Shown in pieces: positions 8,496-17,231 of a stretch of DNA of 64,000 bases. Source of the stretch: Chthoniobacter flavus (GTDB lineage: Bacteria; Verrucomicrobiota; Verrucomicrobiia; Chthoniobacterales; Terrimicrobiaceae). The notes under the pieces are model-generated. The model had not been told where the DNA came from. It did no database searches and saw nothing but the letters and a program-made list of their open reading frames with translations. Within the stretch, counting starts at the first letter, position 1; each line of letters starts with the position of its first letter. A program made the translations under genes and the position numbers. The DNA lies in contig CAMASH010000007.1 of the NCBI GenBank assembly GCA_945860745.1, forward strand, positions 1-64,000, in the 5' to 3' direction.

Positions 8496-9574
8496 GTCAT
8501 GTCATATTGACATCCTTCTGAATCACCGTCTTCGCTTTTCTCCACCCGGGCTTTTTCCTCAGCCCTTTCCGGGTTTTCCTTATCAATCGACAACAGCCCG
8601 AGCGCGTCCCCATGGCAAGCCGGTCGGCAATCCAATCCAGGCGCACCGTTGTCTCCGCTTGGATGAATTCTGCCATCACGGCTTTCCGCCAATCGTTTTT
8701 GCGGACCGACCGCAACTCCTCCGCTTCCAGCGCGAAATGTTTCCGCCCTGCTTTGAGCAAACACTCCGCTCCCCATGATCTCTCACCACCTCCGCGTGGT
8801 ATCCATCCGCTCTTCTCCGATCCTCGATCTTTCCCGCCGCCAGTTTCAAGAGTTTCTCCCGAAACTCCTGCGACCCGAAAAGCCATCCTCTCCGCAACGT
8901 GGAGTGAACCGCCGGTTCCGGCTTGCCCTCCCCTGGCGAATAGACCGCCCCGGCCTTGGCCGGATGCCTCCAATCCACCCGCCTCTCCAACACCTCCAAA
9001 AACTCCCTGCGCCCTCTCGCGGTATCAGGGCAACCGCACACCGCCATCCCCACCTCCGTTCGAAGCCACTTCGGACGCGTCTTCGGCAGCGAAAGGCAGC
9101 CCTTCAAGCTGGTCCAGCCATAACTTTCCAATCCATCAGCTTCCCGCACCAGTCCCGCTCTCACAGGATTCAGATGAAGGTAATCCAACAAGGCCCAGAA
9201 ACAGTTGCCCGGCTCCACCACGATGGATTTGTAACGCCCGCCAAATACATGCCCCCACAGTCGGTGCCGCGTATTGATCCTCCGCGTGTAGGCATTTTGC
9301 AGCCACGCCATCCCACGCGACAAATTGCCCTCCGGAGTCTCCAGAAGCAGATGATAGGGGTTTGTCATCAGGACACAGGCATGAACCCGGTGCGCTCGCA
9401 CGCTTCCCCCGGTGTTCTCACCCATATGCTGTGGTCCTCGTCATCCCTCACGATCGCTTCACGACGACCTCCCCTCGCCATCACGTGATACATCGCCCCG
9501 GCATATTCGCTTGTCTTGGCCTCACTTTATTCCATTCCTTCAGCAGGGGCTTGTAAATATCAATATGACATGAC
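8496..9574. mobile_element. RAYT transposon remnant with 15-bp terminal inverted repeats
   Basis: GTCATGTCATATTGA (8496-8510) and TCAATATGACATGAC (9560-9574) are perfect inverted repeats enclosing 1,049 bp that hold a frameshifted REP-associated tyrosine transposase. The left end is itself nearly palindromic (ATGTCA, TAT, TGACAT at 8499-8513), as expected for a hairpin recognised by an HUH/Y1 enzyme. No target duplication is seen, which fits that mechanism. The 100 bp to its left contain nothing I recognise. Confidence 0.7.
8676..9517 (-). pseudogene. REP-associated tyrosine transposase (Y1_Tnp), frameshifted
   Basis: One frame (from about 9493) reads MYHVMARGGRREAIVRDDED and ends at a TGA at 9368-9370. 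A second frame picks up with ACVLMTNPYHLLLETPEGNL and continues through GHVFGGRYKSIVVEPGN and LLDYLHLNPVRAGLV to 8676. Together they match the usual order of a RAYT protein, so at least one frameshift lies near 9370-9400. The start, normally MARPLR..EYPGA, appears in two further offset pieces. The usual NHxH motif reads NPYH, another sign of decay. It probably no longer makes an active transposase. Confidence 0.8.
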
Positions 9575-9803
9575 AAACCCCTTTTTTCCCTATGTGCCAA
9601 GCTCACGCAGATTGCCCATCCATAGAAAAATCAGATGAAACGGCTCTGAACCGTCGCCGACACCAAAGTTTTCTTTGCTTTCACTCCGCGATGGCGTATT
9701 TGAGGAGTGCCCAAACTTATCTGTTGGGTCTCATCCAACTTCTTCCCCTCACAGGGGCAGTCGCCGCTTGGTTAAGCAAAACAGGCAACCTAAGAAACCA
9801 CCT

Positions 9804-11786
9804 ATGAAAATTATCCTCCCTCTTGTCGCGCTCTGCGCCCTCTCTCTCGCACCGGCGCAAGCTCGCCAGAACACCCCGAGCAGCGCAAGTTACTGGGACC
9901 ATATCGTGGGCGGACCGGGCGCGAGTGCCGCCACGTGGTATGTGCCGCCAGCGCAAATGACCGCGTATGAGGTGGCCAGAGATACGTCGATCAACACGCG
10001 CATAAAGTTTAGCAACTATTACCAGTTCACCTGCACCAACGGGGTTTTTCAGGGCCCCACGGTGGTGAGCATGGAGAAGCTGACTCCCCACGGCTGGGTC
10101 AAGATCCCCGAGCCAGGCGGTACCATCATGTCCGGGACAATCTCCCCGCCGCCAGCCGGGGTGATCGACATGACACTTACGACGCCAGCGCAAAAAGGCT
10201 TCCCTGATGGCCTGACCAGCTATGCCAAGGGGCACATGATTTTCATCGCGGGCGAGTGGCGCATGGCGATGCAGACCTCGCTCCCGGCGAATATCCTGAA
10301 TTTGGCGAGCCCCCCGTACGTTCTGCAATGGGCGAGCATGACCAAGTTGGCCCCCGGGCAGAAACTCCCCTCGATTGATCAGGCCAAGGACGACGGCGCG
10401 CTCCGCTCCGATAAATACTCTTGGTTGCAGGATACCGAATGGTCCGTGCAGGACACGGCGCTGTATGATGGTGCTGCCGAGTCTTTCCGCATCAACACCT
10501 GGGTCGGGGGGTATTTCTTCGGATCGAGCACCGGCCCAGACCCGTTCTGGGTGAGCGGGAGCGTGGCACCTGACGGTAGCCTCTACATCGTCTTCTCCGC
10601 CACGGAGGAGGGGCTCCCCGATGGAATCTACCTCACTCAGGTCGGATCAATCACGCAGCTCGACCGTAATAGCAAGAGTTGGTCGATGTCGTTTGCCTCC
10701 TATCCCCAAGGCCTCAGCGGCCCGGAATACTCCGGCTCTGCAACATTGACCGACGCCCATCTGACCCCTCAAATTACCTATAACAGAATCCTCCACGACA
10801 ACGAGTCAGTGACCGGCGTGCGAGGTTACAACTCCAAAAAAGTGGTCCTCACGGGAAGCTACTTGAAAAGGGGCCGCGTCAACGGATTGTGGTGGCTCGG
10901 TTCCTTGGAAACCGGAAACGGAGCTTATTATAAGGTCGAGCCAAAGATTCATGGGCAGACCGTGACCAGTTCGCTTTTTTACGGTCCCAACACCGCGCTC
11001 TTCGACCCGACGCTCGGCGCGGGCAACGTGCGCATCGTGGGCAGCTACGAATACGCGCAAAGTGCGCGGAACACGCTCAATCACGGCATCATGTTTACCG
11101 GGTCGCTGGACGGCAGAAAGGGCAACTGGACGCAGATCGATGTCCCGACCAGCAGCCTCGCCGTCGGCAACGGCGTGACCGTGTGCAACACCATTCCTCA
11201 TAGCACGATGGGCGACCTTGTGGTGGGTAACTACGATCTGACCACCAACCGGTTGAAGCCCATCCCGGATTCCAACACCGGAAACGCCTTTATCTACCGC
11301 ATCACAAGCAAAACCTGGACGATCTTTTCCCCGGCCAACGCAGGAACCGCATCGTCCGGCACCACCGTCTACGGCATCTGGCAGAACGGCAGCAACTCCT
11401 ACACGATTGCCGGCGGCGGCATCTACAACGGCACCAATACGGCCTTCCTTGTCGACTACAACTCCGACACGGGTAAGTTCACCAACCTCACTTATTTTGA
11501 GGATGCCACCACGGAGGGATTCACTCACTTTGAAGGCATCACCGGACGTGACGGCGGGTATAACCTGATCGCCACCACGTCCAACGGCCCTGCCTTCGTC
11601 TCGGTCAACCGGGTGGCCAATGGATTCGACACCGCCAAATGGACCCCGCTCAACTATCCCGGCAGTACGATGTCCACCGGCAACACCGTCTACCAGGACT
11701 ATGCTCTGGGAATTTTCTTCGGCCTGCGCGGCCTCTCGCTGGAGAACAGCTACGTGGCCCACCTGGCACCAGCGCGCAAGCATTGA
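9804..11786 (+). CDS. secreted protein of unknown function, 660 aa
   Basis: The start at 9804 gives a clean signal peptide (MKIILPLVALCALSLAPAQA) and replaces a longer frame whose first 43 codons have no family character. The mature part is rich in Gly, Thr, Ser and Asn, with many short aromatic-rich strands such as GTTVYGIWQNGSNSYTIAGG and NTAFLVDYNSDTGKF. This suggests a repetitive beta-structure (propeller or beta-solenoid), but no named domain is evident. It has no PEP-CTERM tail, unlike the next gene. The 229 bp before it hold nothing I recognise. Confidence 0.6.
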   Translation: MKIILPLVALCALSLAPAQARQNTPSSASYWDHIVGGPGASAATWYVPPAQMTAYEVARDTSINTRIKFSNYYQFTCTNGVFQGPTVVSMEKLTPHGWVKIPEPGGTIMSGTISPPPAGVIDMTLTTPAQKGFPDGLTSYAKGHMIFIAGEWRMAMQTSLPANILNLASPPYVLQWASMTKLAPGQKLPSIDQAKDDGALRSDKYSWLQDTEWSVQDTALYDGAAESFRINTWVGGYFFGSSTGPDPFWVSGSVAPDGSLYIVFSATEEGLPDGIYLTQVGSITQLDRNSKSWSMSFASYPQGLSGPEYSGSATLTDAHLTPQITYNRILHDNESVTGVRGYNSKKVVLTGSYLKRGRVNGLWWLGSLETGNGAYYKVEPKIHGQTVTSSLFYGPNTALFDPTLGAGNVRIVGSYEYAQSARNTLNHGIMFTGSLDGRKGNWTQIDVPTSSLAVGNGVTVCNTIPHSTMGDLVVGNYDLTTNRLKPIPDSNTGNAFIYRITSKTWTIFSPANAGTASSGTTVYGIWQNGSNSYTIAGGGIYNGTNTAFLVDYNSDTGKFTNLTYFEDATTEGFTHFEGITGRDGGYNLIATTSNGPAFVSVNRVANGFDTAKWTPLNYPGSTMSTGNTVYQDYALGIFFGLRGLSLENSYVAHLAPARKH

Positions 11787-11825
11787 CCTGAGCGCGCGTC
11801 TCTCGGGAAAGCGGATCGGGTCGGG

Positions 11826-11841
11826 CCTATAATTTACATAT
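11826..11841. repeat. AT-rich 16-mer shared with the transposase debris at 37690
   Basis: CCTATAATTTACATAT occurs exactly here and at 37690-37705, where it follows a truncated transposase. In this GC-rich sequence a chance 16-base match is unlikely. It may be a leftover insertion-sequence end or a shared promoter element upstream of the PEP-CTERM gene. Confidence 0.4.
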
Positions 11842-11959
11842 TTTCCCGGCTTGAAATTCCCTCACCATGAACCCCGCTGACCTGCCCGCTTTTCCGCTCA
11901 TGGGGTGGCCGGGATATTTAAAATTGGCATTCGCCGGGAATTCCGGCCATTGTTCCGTC

Positions 11960-12559
11960 ATGAATAAAAATGCCCTTTCTTCATCCTGCCTCCGCAAATC
12001 GATCTACACGATTTCCGCGCTGGTTGCGCTGGCTTCCGTCGAGCCTGCGCAGTCCGATATTCGGGTCACAAACTACAATCAGACAGTGAATCTGGGTAAC
12101 GGTTTCTCCTTTGACGTTAATGGAGACAGCACTTTGGATTTCACCGTGCTCAACAACATCACTCTATCTCTAGCGACTTTTGCAGGAAATGCGAACAACA
12201 CGGTGGCCATTGATGGCTCCACCAGTCTGGATCTACTGACTTCCGGCGAGCTGATTTCCCTCAGCAACACCTTCGCGGCATCCGGCGGTGCCCCCATGCC
12301 CGGCGACGGGACCACCTTTTATACCGGGATGAAGTTAATGAGCGGATTGGACGCCCACCTTGCGTGGCTGTCACTGACCCGGTCTGGCAGCAGACTCATC
12401 GTGAATTCGGCCGGCTACAATAACACGCCTAACCAGGGGATTGAGGCAGGTTCCAGCGTGCCCGAACCGTCCACCGGATGGCTGGTGTCAGTGACGGCTG
12501 CGATTGGGGCCCTGTGCTTCTGGCGGCGGCGGGCTAAAGATGCCGACGCCGGCATTTAA
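11960..12559 (+). CDS. PEP-CTERM sorting-signal protein
   Basis: The 199-residue protein starts at 11960 (MNKNALSSSC) and has a signal peptide ending near EPAQS. The C-terminus carries the full tripartite PEP-CTERM signal: VPEPSTG, then a hydrophobic span (WLVSVTAAIGALCFW), then RRRAKDA. Such proteins are cut and anchored by exosortase and often belong to extracellular matrix or exopolysaccharide systems. No exosortase is in the window. The body (FDVNGDSTLDFTVLN...) is the usual low-complexity beta type. The 3' end overlaps the next gene by 20 bp. Confidence 0.85.
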   Translation: MNKNALSSSCLRKSIYTISALVALASVEPAQSDIRVTNYNQTVNLGNGFSFDVNGDSTLDFTVLNNITLSLATFAGNANNTVAIDGSTSLDLLTSGELISLSNTFAASGGAPMPGDGTTFYTGMKLMSGLDAHLAWLSLTRSGSRLIVNSAGYNNTPNQGIEAGSSVPEPSTGWLVSVTAAIGALCFWRRRAKDADAGI

Positions 12560-13484
12560 ACTCGCGCGCACGGCCCGCGATGCGCACCTTGATCCTTCGG
12601 AGGAACAGGATCAACTCAGCCAGCAATGGCTGCTTCCGGCCCTGCCCGAGCTGATCGAGATCACCCGCCGGCATCGGGCGCAGTTTGATGCAGAATTTCT
12701 CGAGCGGATTTGCCAGCACCCGCCGCCGGCGGGGAATGCAGGCGAGGAACCCCATGAATACCCTCTTGGCTGTTGTGAAATCATCCGGGATGCGGTCTGG
12801 AAACGGCTGGGGCCCGAACCGCTCGTCGTCCGGCTCCGCGCACAGGGCCTCCTTTGGAAGAAAGTTTTTTTCATCCAGCACGGGCTCTACTTCCAAAATG
12901 GCATCCAGTGCGGCGGATACCTTTTGGACGCGGCGAACGACACGGTTTTCCGGCAAAAGGATCCTGTGGTCTGCGAATCGCTGCACGCATTCCGGCATGA
13001 GCGCGTTGACGACTGGCTTCGCTACGCGGAAGTCGCCGAGTCCTACCTGAAAATCCGTCTCGTTCCCAATCGCTACTTTCCCCTGGTCTTGCCGTTCGCT
13101 CCTTTCCTGGCGGTCTCTCCCTCCGGCCGCATGCAGATTCTCGTCCATCAGGATTTTCTCTTCCGCCTCGACCTTGGCGAGCATTGGAAGCGTCTGCAGG
13201 CTTTGCTCGCCAGTGCGTGGTGGAGGGATCGCGGCCTGGACTCTGTCGAGGAAGCCGCCCTCGCGGCGTTTTGCAGCAAATCCCCTGATTTGCCGATCGG
13301 CTTCGCGCCCTGCCCGGACAAGGCGCTGCGGCGGCGCTTGCAGGAATGGGATCAGTTCCTCAATCTTCCGGAAGAGGAATTCGCGCGCGTTTTCCAGAAA
13401 CTCACCGAATTAACGCGGACGACCGCACGGATGCTTTACGAAAGCGAGCTTCGCGCCACCAGAGCCGGGCCGCGGAAAACGTAG
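12540..13484 (+). CDS. hypothetical protein, 314 aa
   Basis: I do not recognise this soluble protein. The start at 12540 (MPTPAFKLARTARDAHLDPS) overlaps the end of the PEP-CTERM gene by 20 bp, so the two are probably co-transcribed. Internal features are a mixed segment with VFFIQHGLYFQNGIQCGGYL near residue 107 and a Pro/Phe-rich run (YFPLVLPFAPFLAVSP) near residue 175. Codon use is like the neighbours. It ends convergently with the S10 operon, with a strong bidirectional terminator between them. Confidence 0.55.
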   Translation: MPTPAFKLARTARDAHLDPSEEQDQLSQQWLLPALPELIEITRRHRAQFDAEFLERICQHPPPAGNAGEEPHEYPLGCCEIIRDAVWKRLGPEPLVVRLRAQGLLWKKVFFIQHGLYFQNGIQCGGYLLDAANDTVFRQKDPVVCESLHAFRHERVDDWLRYAEVAESYLKIRLVPNRYFPLVLPFAPFLAVSPSGRMQILVHQDFLFRLDLGEHWKRLQALLASAWWRDRGLDSVEEAALAAFCSKSPDLPIGFAPCPDKALRRRLQEWDQFLNLPEEEFARVFQKLTELTRTTARMLYESELRATRAGPRKT

Positions 13485-13646
13485 AAAATACCGGCGGGGG
13501 GGGGCTTGGGATTACGGAATCAAGCAACTTCTCTTGCGGTGGGATTTTCTGATCCGATTCGTGGTCCGGAGGGCCCAAGCCGGGAGCTTAACGTCCCGAC
13601 CGATTCAAACCCCAATTGCCCGGCCAGCACGTCCCCGCCCTCACGA

Positions 13647-13678
13647 AAAAGGGCGCGACCTGATGGTCGCGCCCTTTT
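13647..13678. terminator. bidirectional terminator between converging operons
   Basis: AAAAGGGCGCGACC (13647-13660), loop TGAT, then GGTCGCGCCCTTTT (13665-13678) is a perfect 14-bp stem with T-runs on both strands. It lies between the 314-aa gene on the plus strand and the ribosomal operon on the minus strand and can end both transcripts. Confidence 0.9.
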
Positions 13679-13695
13679 CGAGATCAGGATCTTAT

Positions 13696-13795
13696 ACCAT
13701 CTCTCTGATTTGTTTGGATCATTGGCTGGAAGCCAATGCCACGTGGCATCGGCATCCTGCCGATGTTCTGAGTCCATTTATTTGGCAGAGATGGT
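13696..13795. repeat. 100-bp TIR element with internal REP pair, copy 1
   Basis: The ends ACCATCTCT and AGAGATGGT are inverted. Inside are two hairpins (ATTGGCT-GGA-AGCCAAT and ATCGGCA-TCC-TGCCGAT) head to head around the palindrome GCCACGTGGC. It differs at one base from the copy at 25306-25405. It begins immediately after the rplV stop codon, at the point where the S10 operon breaks off. Confidence 0.85.
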
Positions 13796-13796
13796 C

Positions 13797-14267
13797 TTAC
13801 TTCGACTCTTCGGCGGCCGGGGTTTCGGCCGCTTCGGCCACGGCGGTTGTTTCCGCGGCGGGCTTTTTGGAGCCGGTCTTCTTGGCCGAGGGCTTCTTCT
13901 TTCCGCCGGATTTTTTCTCGCGGCGTTTGATTTCGACTTCGTCGGTCAGGATAATGCGGATGTGGCTGGTGCGCTTGCGGATCGGTCCGGCGCTGCCACG
14001 GGCTTTGGGCTGAAAACGGTTGAAGGTCGCACCCTCGCCCACCACGGCTTCGAGCACGACGAGGTTGGCTACGTTGAGATTGTTGTTGTTCTCCGCGTTG
14101 GCCACGGCGCTGGCCAGGGTTTTGCGGACGAGGCCGGCGGCCTTCTTGGGGACAAATTTGAGCAAGTCGAGGGCGTCCGTGGCCGGAAGACCTTGAATTT
14201 CCCGCGTGACCTCACGGCATTTGAAAGCGGAGATCCGCGCGTTGCGATGAATGGATTTAACCTGCAT
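13797..14267 (-). CDS. rplV: ribosomal protein L22
   Basis: The 156-residue protein starts at 14267 (MQVKSIHRNARISAFKCREV) and shows the L22 core: GLPATDALDLLKFVPKKAA, AVANAENNNNLNVANL with the usual N-rich loop, and FNRFQPKARGSAGPIRKRTS, the hook that lines the exit tunnel. After about residue 115 there is a Lys- then Ala/Glu-rich tail of about 40 residues, longer than in typical L22 (about 110 aa). The operon stops here: rpsC, which normally follows, is absent. It is separated from the upstream coiled-coil gene by 105 bp filled by a repeat array. Confidence 0.95.
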   Translation of the reverse strand: MQVKSIHRNARISAFKCREVTREIQGLPATDALDLLKFVPKKAAGLVRKTLASAVANAENNNNLNVANLVVLEAVVGEGATFNRFQPKARGSAGPIRKRTSHIRIILTDEVEIKRREKKSGGKKKPSAKKTGSKKPAAETTAVAEAAETPAAEESK

Positions 14268-14285
14268 ATTTTTGATTCGATTTTT

Positions 14286-14361
14286 AACCACTAATGGACA
14301 CTGATTCTCACTAAATCAGGATGATGTTTTTCTTAGTGTGTATTCGTGTTAACTCGTGGTT
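14286..14361. repeat. mirrored AACCACTAATG-type arrays before rplV
   Basis: AACCACTAATGGACACTGAT and TCTCACTAA on the left are answered by TTAGTGTGTATTCGTG and TTAACTCGTGGTT on the right, an imperfect inverted repeat of about 76 bp. It fills the gap between the inserted coiled-coil gene and rplV within the ribosomal operon. Confidence 0.65.
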
Positions 14362-14372
14362 TCTCTTTCTGC

Positions 14373-15176
14373 TCACTGTCGGGCGTCCACTTTGAGACGG
14401 TCGCCGGATTTGATCGGTGTTTTTTCTGATTCGAGATTCTGAATAACGGCTCCGCTGAGGCGTTCGCGCACGTCCACGACGCGCACCTCTCCAATGAGTT
14501 TGCCTGCGCGCACGACTTGGAAGGGCATACCGATCTGGACTCCCTGCTTCTGACCGATGTTGGCCACGATAAGGGAGAGGTCCTCTTTCACATCCACAAC
14601 CATTCCATCGTTGAGAGTGGCCTCGGCGGATTCGGCTTTGGCCGCGGCCGGGGCTCCCAGGACTTCGTTGGTCTTGCGGAGTTCGGTTTCGACTGCGAGC
14701 CGGATTTGCGGGTCGATCAGGTCGGTGCTCTTCATCAGCACCTGAATGGCTTCGGAGAGGCGGACGAGTTGGCTGGTCGCTTCCTCCTGTTGCTTTTTTA
14801 TCAAGCGCAGGTCGCGCACGGCGGCCAGCAGGCGTTGTTCGAGCTTGCTCTGGTTTTTCTCCGCGCCGGCGATGCCGAGGGCCTCGATTTTGAGTTCGAG
14901 GTCGTTCGACTGCCGCTTGAAGGTCTCGGCCTCGCTGTTGGCGATGGCGAGGCTAGAGGTCAGGGATTTGATGCTGGAGCGGAGCAGGAGGATTTTTTCC
15001 TGCAGCACTTCCACCTCATCGGAGGAGCCTCCATCGGGCGGGGGCACGGTGACCGTGGCCCTCTGCGCGAGAAGGATTCCATTTTCAGAATCTGTCAAAG
15101 ATCGATCGCTCTGCGCATCCAGTCCTGGGACCGGAAGGAGAGCAATGAGCCCCGCCGCTAGAGCAGCGAGTCTCAT
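14373..15176 (-). CDS. secreted coiled-coil protein inserted in the S10 operon
   Basis: The 267-residue protein begins with a signal peptide (MRLAALAAGLIALLPVPGLDAQ). A long coiled coil spans about residues 52-135, with heptads such as VEVLQEKILLLRSSIKSL and LELKIEALG. The C-terminal domain reads IGMPFQVVRAGKLIGEVRVV and ends with IKSGDRLKV, a small beta-barrel type also seen in exported FlgT-like C-terminal domains. The start lies 3 bp after the rpsS stop, so translation is coupled to S19. It is not a ribosomal protein, and its role in this position is unknown. Confidence 0.7.
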   Translation of the reverse strand: MRLAALAAGLIALLPVPGLDAQSDRSLTDSENGILLAQRATVTVPPPDGGSSDEVEVLQEKILLLRSSIKSLTSSLAIANSEAETFKRQSNDLELKIEALGIAGAEKNQSKLEQRLLAAVRDLRLIKKQQEEATSQLVRLSEAIQVLMKSTDLIDPQIRLAVETELRKTNEVLGAPAAAKAESAEATLNDGMVVDVKEDLSLIVANIGQKQGVQIGMPFQVVRAGKLIGEVRVVDVRERLSGAVIQNLESEKTPIKSGDRLKVDARQ

Positions 15177-15179
15177 GGT

Positions 15180-15458
15180 TTATTTGGTCACTTTAGCGGT
15201 GTGAGAACCGTGTTTCTTGAAGATGCGCGTCGGGGAAAACTCGCCAAGCTTGTGGCCGACCATGTTTTCCGTGACGAAGACCGGGATGAAGGTCTTGCCA
15301 TTGTGAACGTTGAAAGTGTGACCGACAAAATCCGGAGTCACCGTGCTGCGGCGCGACCAGGTCTTGATCGGCTTCTTCACGTTGGAATCGTTCATCTTGT
15401 CGATTTTATCGAGGAGTTTCCACTCCACGAACGGGCCTTTTTTGAGCGAGCGTGCCAT
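15180..15458 (-). CDS. rpsS: ribosomal protein S19
   Basis: The 92-residue protein carries [36 protein letters not shown] and [20 protein letters not shown] followed by FSPTR, the complete S19 signature. It is the normal length and binds the 3' domain of 16S rRNA with S13. It follows rplB after 2 bp. Normally rplV comes next; here a secreted coiled-coil gene intervenes. Confidence 0.98.
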   Translation of the reverse strand: MARSLKKGPFVEWKLLDKIDKMNDSNVKKPIKTWSRRSTVTPDFVGHTFNVHNGKTFIPVFVTENMVGHKLGEFSPTRIFKKHGSHTAKVTK

Positions 15459-15460
15459 GA

Positions 15461-16309
15461 TTATTTCTTAGCTTTTACCTTGCGCCGCTGGACGATGAAG
15501 CGGTCGGAGGTTTTGTGTTTGCGGCGGGTCTTGAAACCTTTGGCGAGCTGGCCCCACGGGCTCATCGGATGGTGGCGTCCGCCACCGCCCTTGCTCTTGC
15601 CCTGGCCGCCACCCATAGGGTGATCGACAGGGTTCATGACCATGCCGCGGACGTGCGGGCGGCGTCCCAGCCAGCGGGTCCGGCCGGCTTTGCCACTGGA
15701 AACTTTCATGTGGTCGGTGTTTCCGACCTGTCCCATGGTGGCGTAGGATTCCTCGTTGATCCGGCGGGTTTCCCCGGAGGCGAGCTTGATGAGGGCGTAT
15801 CCGGCCTCGCGGCTGGCGAGGATGGCCTGGGATCCGGCGCTGCGGATCATCTGGGCGCCGCGGCCGGGGATGATCTCGATGTTGTGAATGGCGGAACCGA
15901 GCGGGATGGCCTTGAGCGGAAGGGCGTTGCCGACCTTGGGATCGACTTTTTCCCCGGCGCTCACCTTGGCCCCGACTTCGAGGCCGGCGGGGGCGACGAT
16001 GTAGGTCTTGTCGCCATCGGGATATTGCAGGAGGGCGATGCGGGCCGAGCGGTTCGGATCGTATTCGATGGACAGCACCTCGGCGACGACGTCGCGCTTG
16101 GAGCGTTTGAAATCGATGATGCGGTATTTGCGCTTATGACCGCCCCCACGATGGCGCATGGTCATCCGGCCGTTGTTGTTGCGGCCGCCGGATTTTTTCA
16201 GCGGGGTGGTCAGCTTTTTCTCGGGCTTATCCTTGGTGATTTCGGCGAAATCGGGAAGCTCCTTGAAACGACTGGCGGGCGTAAGAGGGCGGAAAGTTTT
16301 GAGTCCCAT
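15461..16309 (-). CDS. rplB: ribosomal protein L2
   Basis: The 282-residue protein contains the L2 landmarks [40 protein letters not shown] and [19 protein letters not shown]; the His in the last motif lies near the peptidyl transferase centre. Length and order are typical. It lies between rplW and rpsS in the usual S10 operon order, with only 20 bp after rplW. Confidence 0.98.
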   Translation of the reverse strand: MGLKTFRPLTPASRFKELPDFAEITKDKPEKKLTTPLKKSGGRNNNGRMTMRHRGGGHKRKYRIIDFKRSKRDVVAEVLSIEYDPNRSARIALLQYPDGDKTYIVAPAGLEVGAKVSAGEKVDPKVGNALPLKAIPLGSAIHNIEIIPGRGAQMIRSAGSQAILASREAGYALIKLASGETRRINEESYATMGQVGNTDHMKVSSGKAGRTRWLGRRPHVRGMVMNPVDHPMGGGQGKSKGGGGRHHPMSPWGQLAKGFKTRRKHKTSDRFIVQRRKVKAKK

Positions 16310-16329
16310 GGCAGTGTGTCCTTAAAAGT

Positions 16330-16614
16330 TTAGACGAGGTCGAGTTTTTCGCCTTCCTTGAGGGTGACGACAGCTTTTTTCCAGTGGGCGCGGCGTCCGA
16401 GCTGGGCGGTGCGTTCGCGCTTTTTTTTGCCGGCGTAGTTGGCGGTGTTGACGTTGACCACGGTCTTTTTGAAGAGTTGCTCGACGGCGCGCTTGATATC
16501 AAGCTTGTTGGCACGCGGGCTGACGCGGAAAACGTACTGGTTGTGCTTCTCGGAAAGCAGGGTCGCTTTTTCCGTGAGAATCACGGTTTGGATATGGTCA
16601 AACGCTTCGTTCAT
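16330..16614 (-). CDS. rplW: ribosomal protein L23
   Basis: The 94-residue protein has VILTEKATLLSEKHNQYVF near its start and RAVEQLFKKTVVNVNTANY, the features of L23, which sits at the tunnel exit and docks SRP and trigger factor. The start overlaps the rplD stop by 4 bp, and the order rplD-rplW-rplB is conserved. Confidence 0.97.
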   Translation of the reverse strand: MNEAFDHIQTVILTEKATLLSEKHNQYVFRVSPRANKLDIKRAVEQLFKKTVVNVNTANYAGKKKRERTAQLGRRAHWKKAVVTLKEGEKLDLV

Positions 16615-17228
16615 GACGCGAGTCTTTCGGAGATGGTGGTGAGGGCTTCCTTGGTGACGATGATTTTGTCGAAGGCGAGGAGCTGTTCGGTGTTGACGTC
16701 GGAGGCGCGGGCCAGCACGGCTTTTCGCACGTTGCGGGCGGCCAGACAGGTGGTCTCGTCGAAGGCGGTTCCAATGATGAGGGCTTTGCGCGCGTCCTTG
16801 GCGGTGTCGGCCAGGAGGGAGAGGAATTTTTTGGTCTTGGGCTCCGTGGTGGCGAAAGCGTCCACGAGGAGGACATCGCCGGCGAGGATGCGTTCGCTCA
16901 GGGCCTTGCGGAAGGCGAGCACCTTGACTTTTTTGGGGGTGTGCTTGGCGTAGCTGCGATTGCGGGGTCCGAAGACCACGCCGCCGCCGACCCAGATGGG
17001 GGAGGCTTTGTCGCCGGCGCGGGCGCGGCCCGTGCCTTTTTGACGCCAGGGCTTGGCTCCGCTCAATCCGACCTCGCCCTTGGTCTTGGCTTGGGCGGTG
17101 CCGCTGCGGCGGTTGGCGCGCATGGCGACGACGACGTCGTGCACGGCCTGACGGCCTTTGGCGGGTTCGGTGATGAGTTCGATCTTGGCCTTCTTGGCCT
17201 CGTCTGCTGTGAAAATGGTGGCGCTCAT
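16611..17228 (-). CDS. rplD: ribosomal protein L4
   Basis: The 205-residue protein has the L4 loop KPWRQKGTGRARAGDKASPI, preceded by RRSGTAQAKTKGEVGLSGA, and GGVVFGPRNRSYAKHTPKKV. In gamma-proteobacteria L4 represses the S10 operon through the mRNA leader; whether that applies here is unknown. It starts 3 bp after rplC. Confidence 0.97.
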   Translation of the reverse strand: MSATIFTADEAKKAKIELITEPAKGRQAVHDVVVAMRANRRSGTAQAKTKGEVGLSGAKPWRQKGTGRARAGDKASPIWVGGGVVFGPRNRSYAKHTPKKVKVLAFRKALSERILAGDVLLVDAFATTEPKTKKFLSLLADTAKDARKALIIGTAFDETTCLAARNVRKAVLARASDVNTEQLLAFDKIIVTKEALTTISERLAS

Positions 17229-17231
17229 GGC

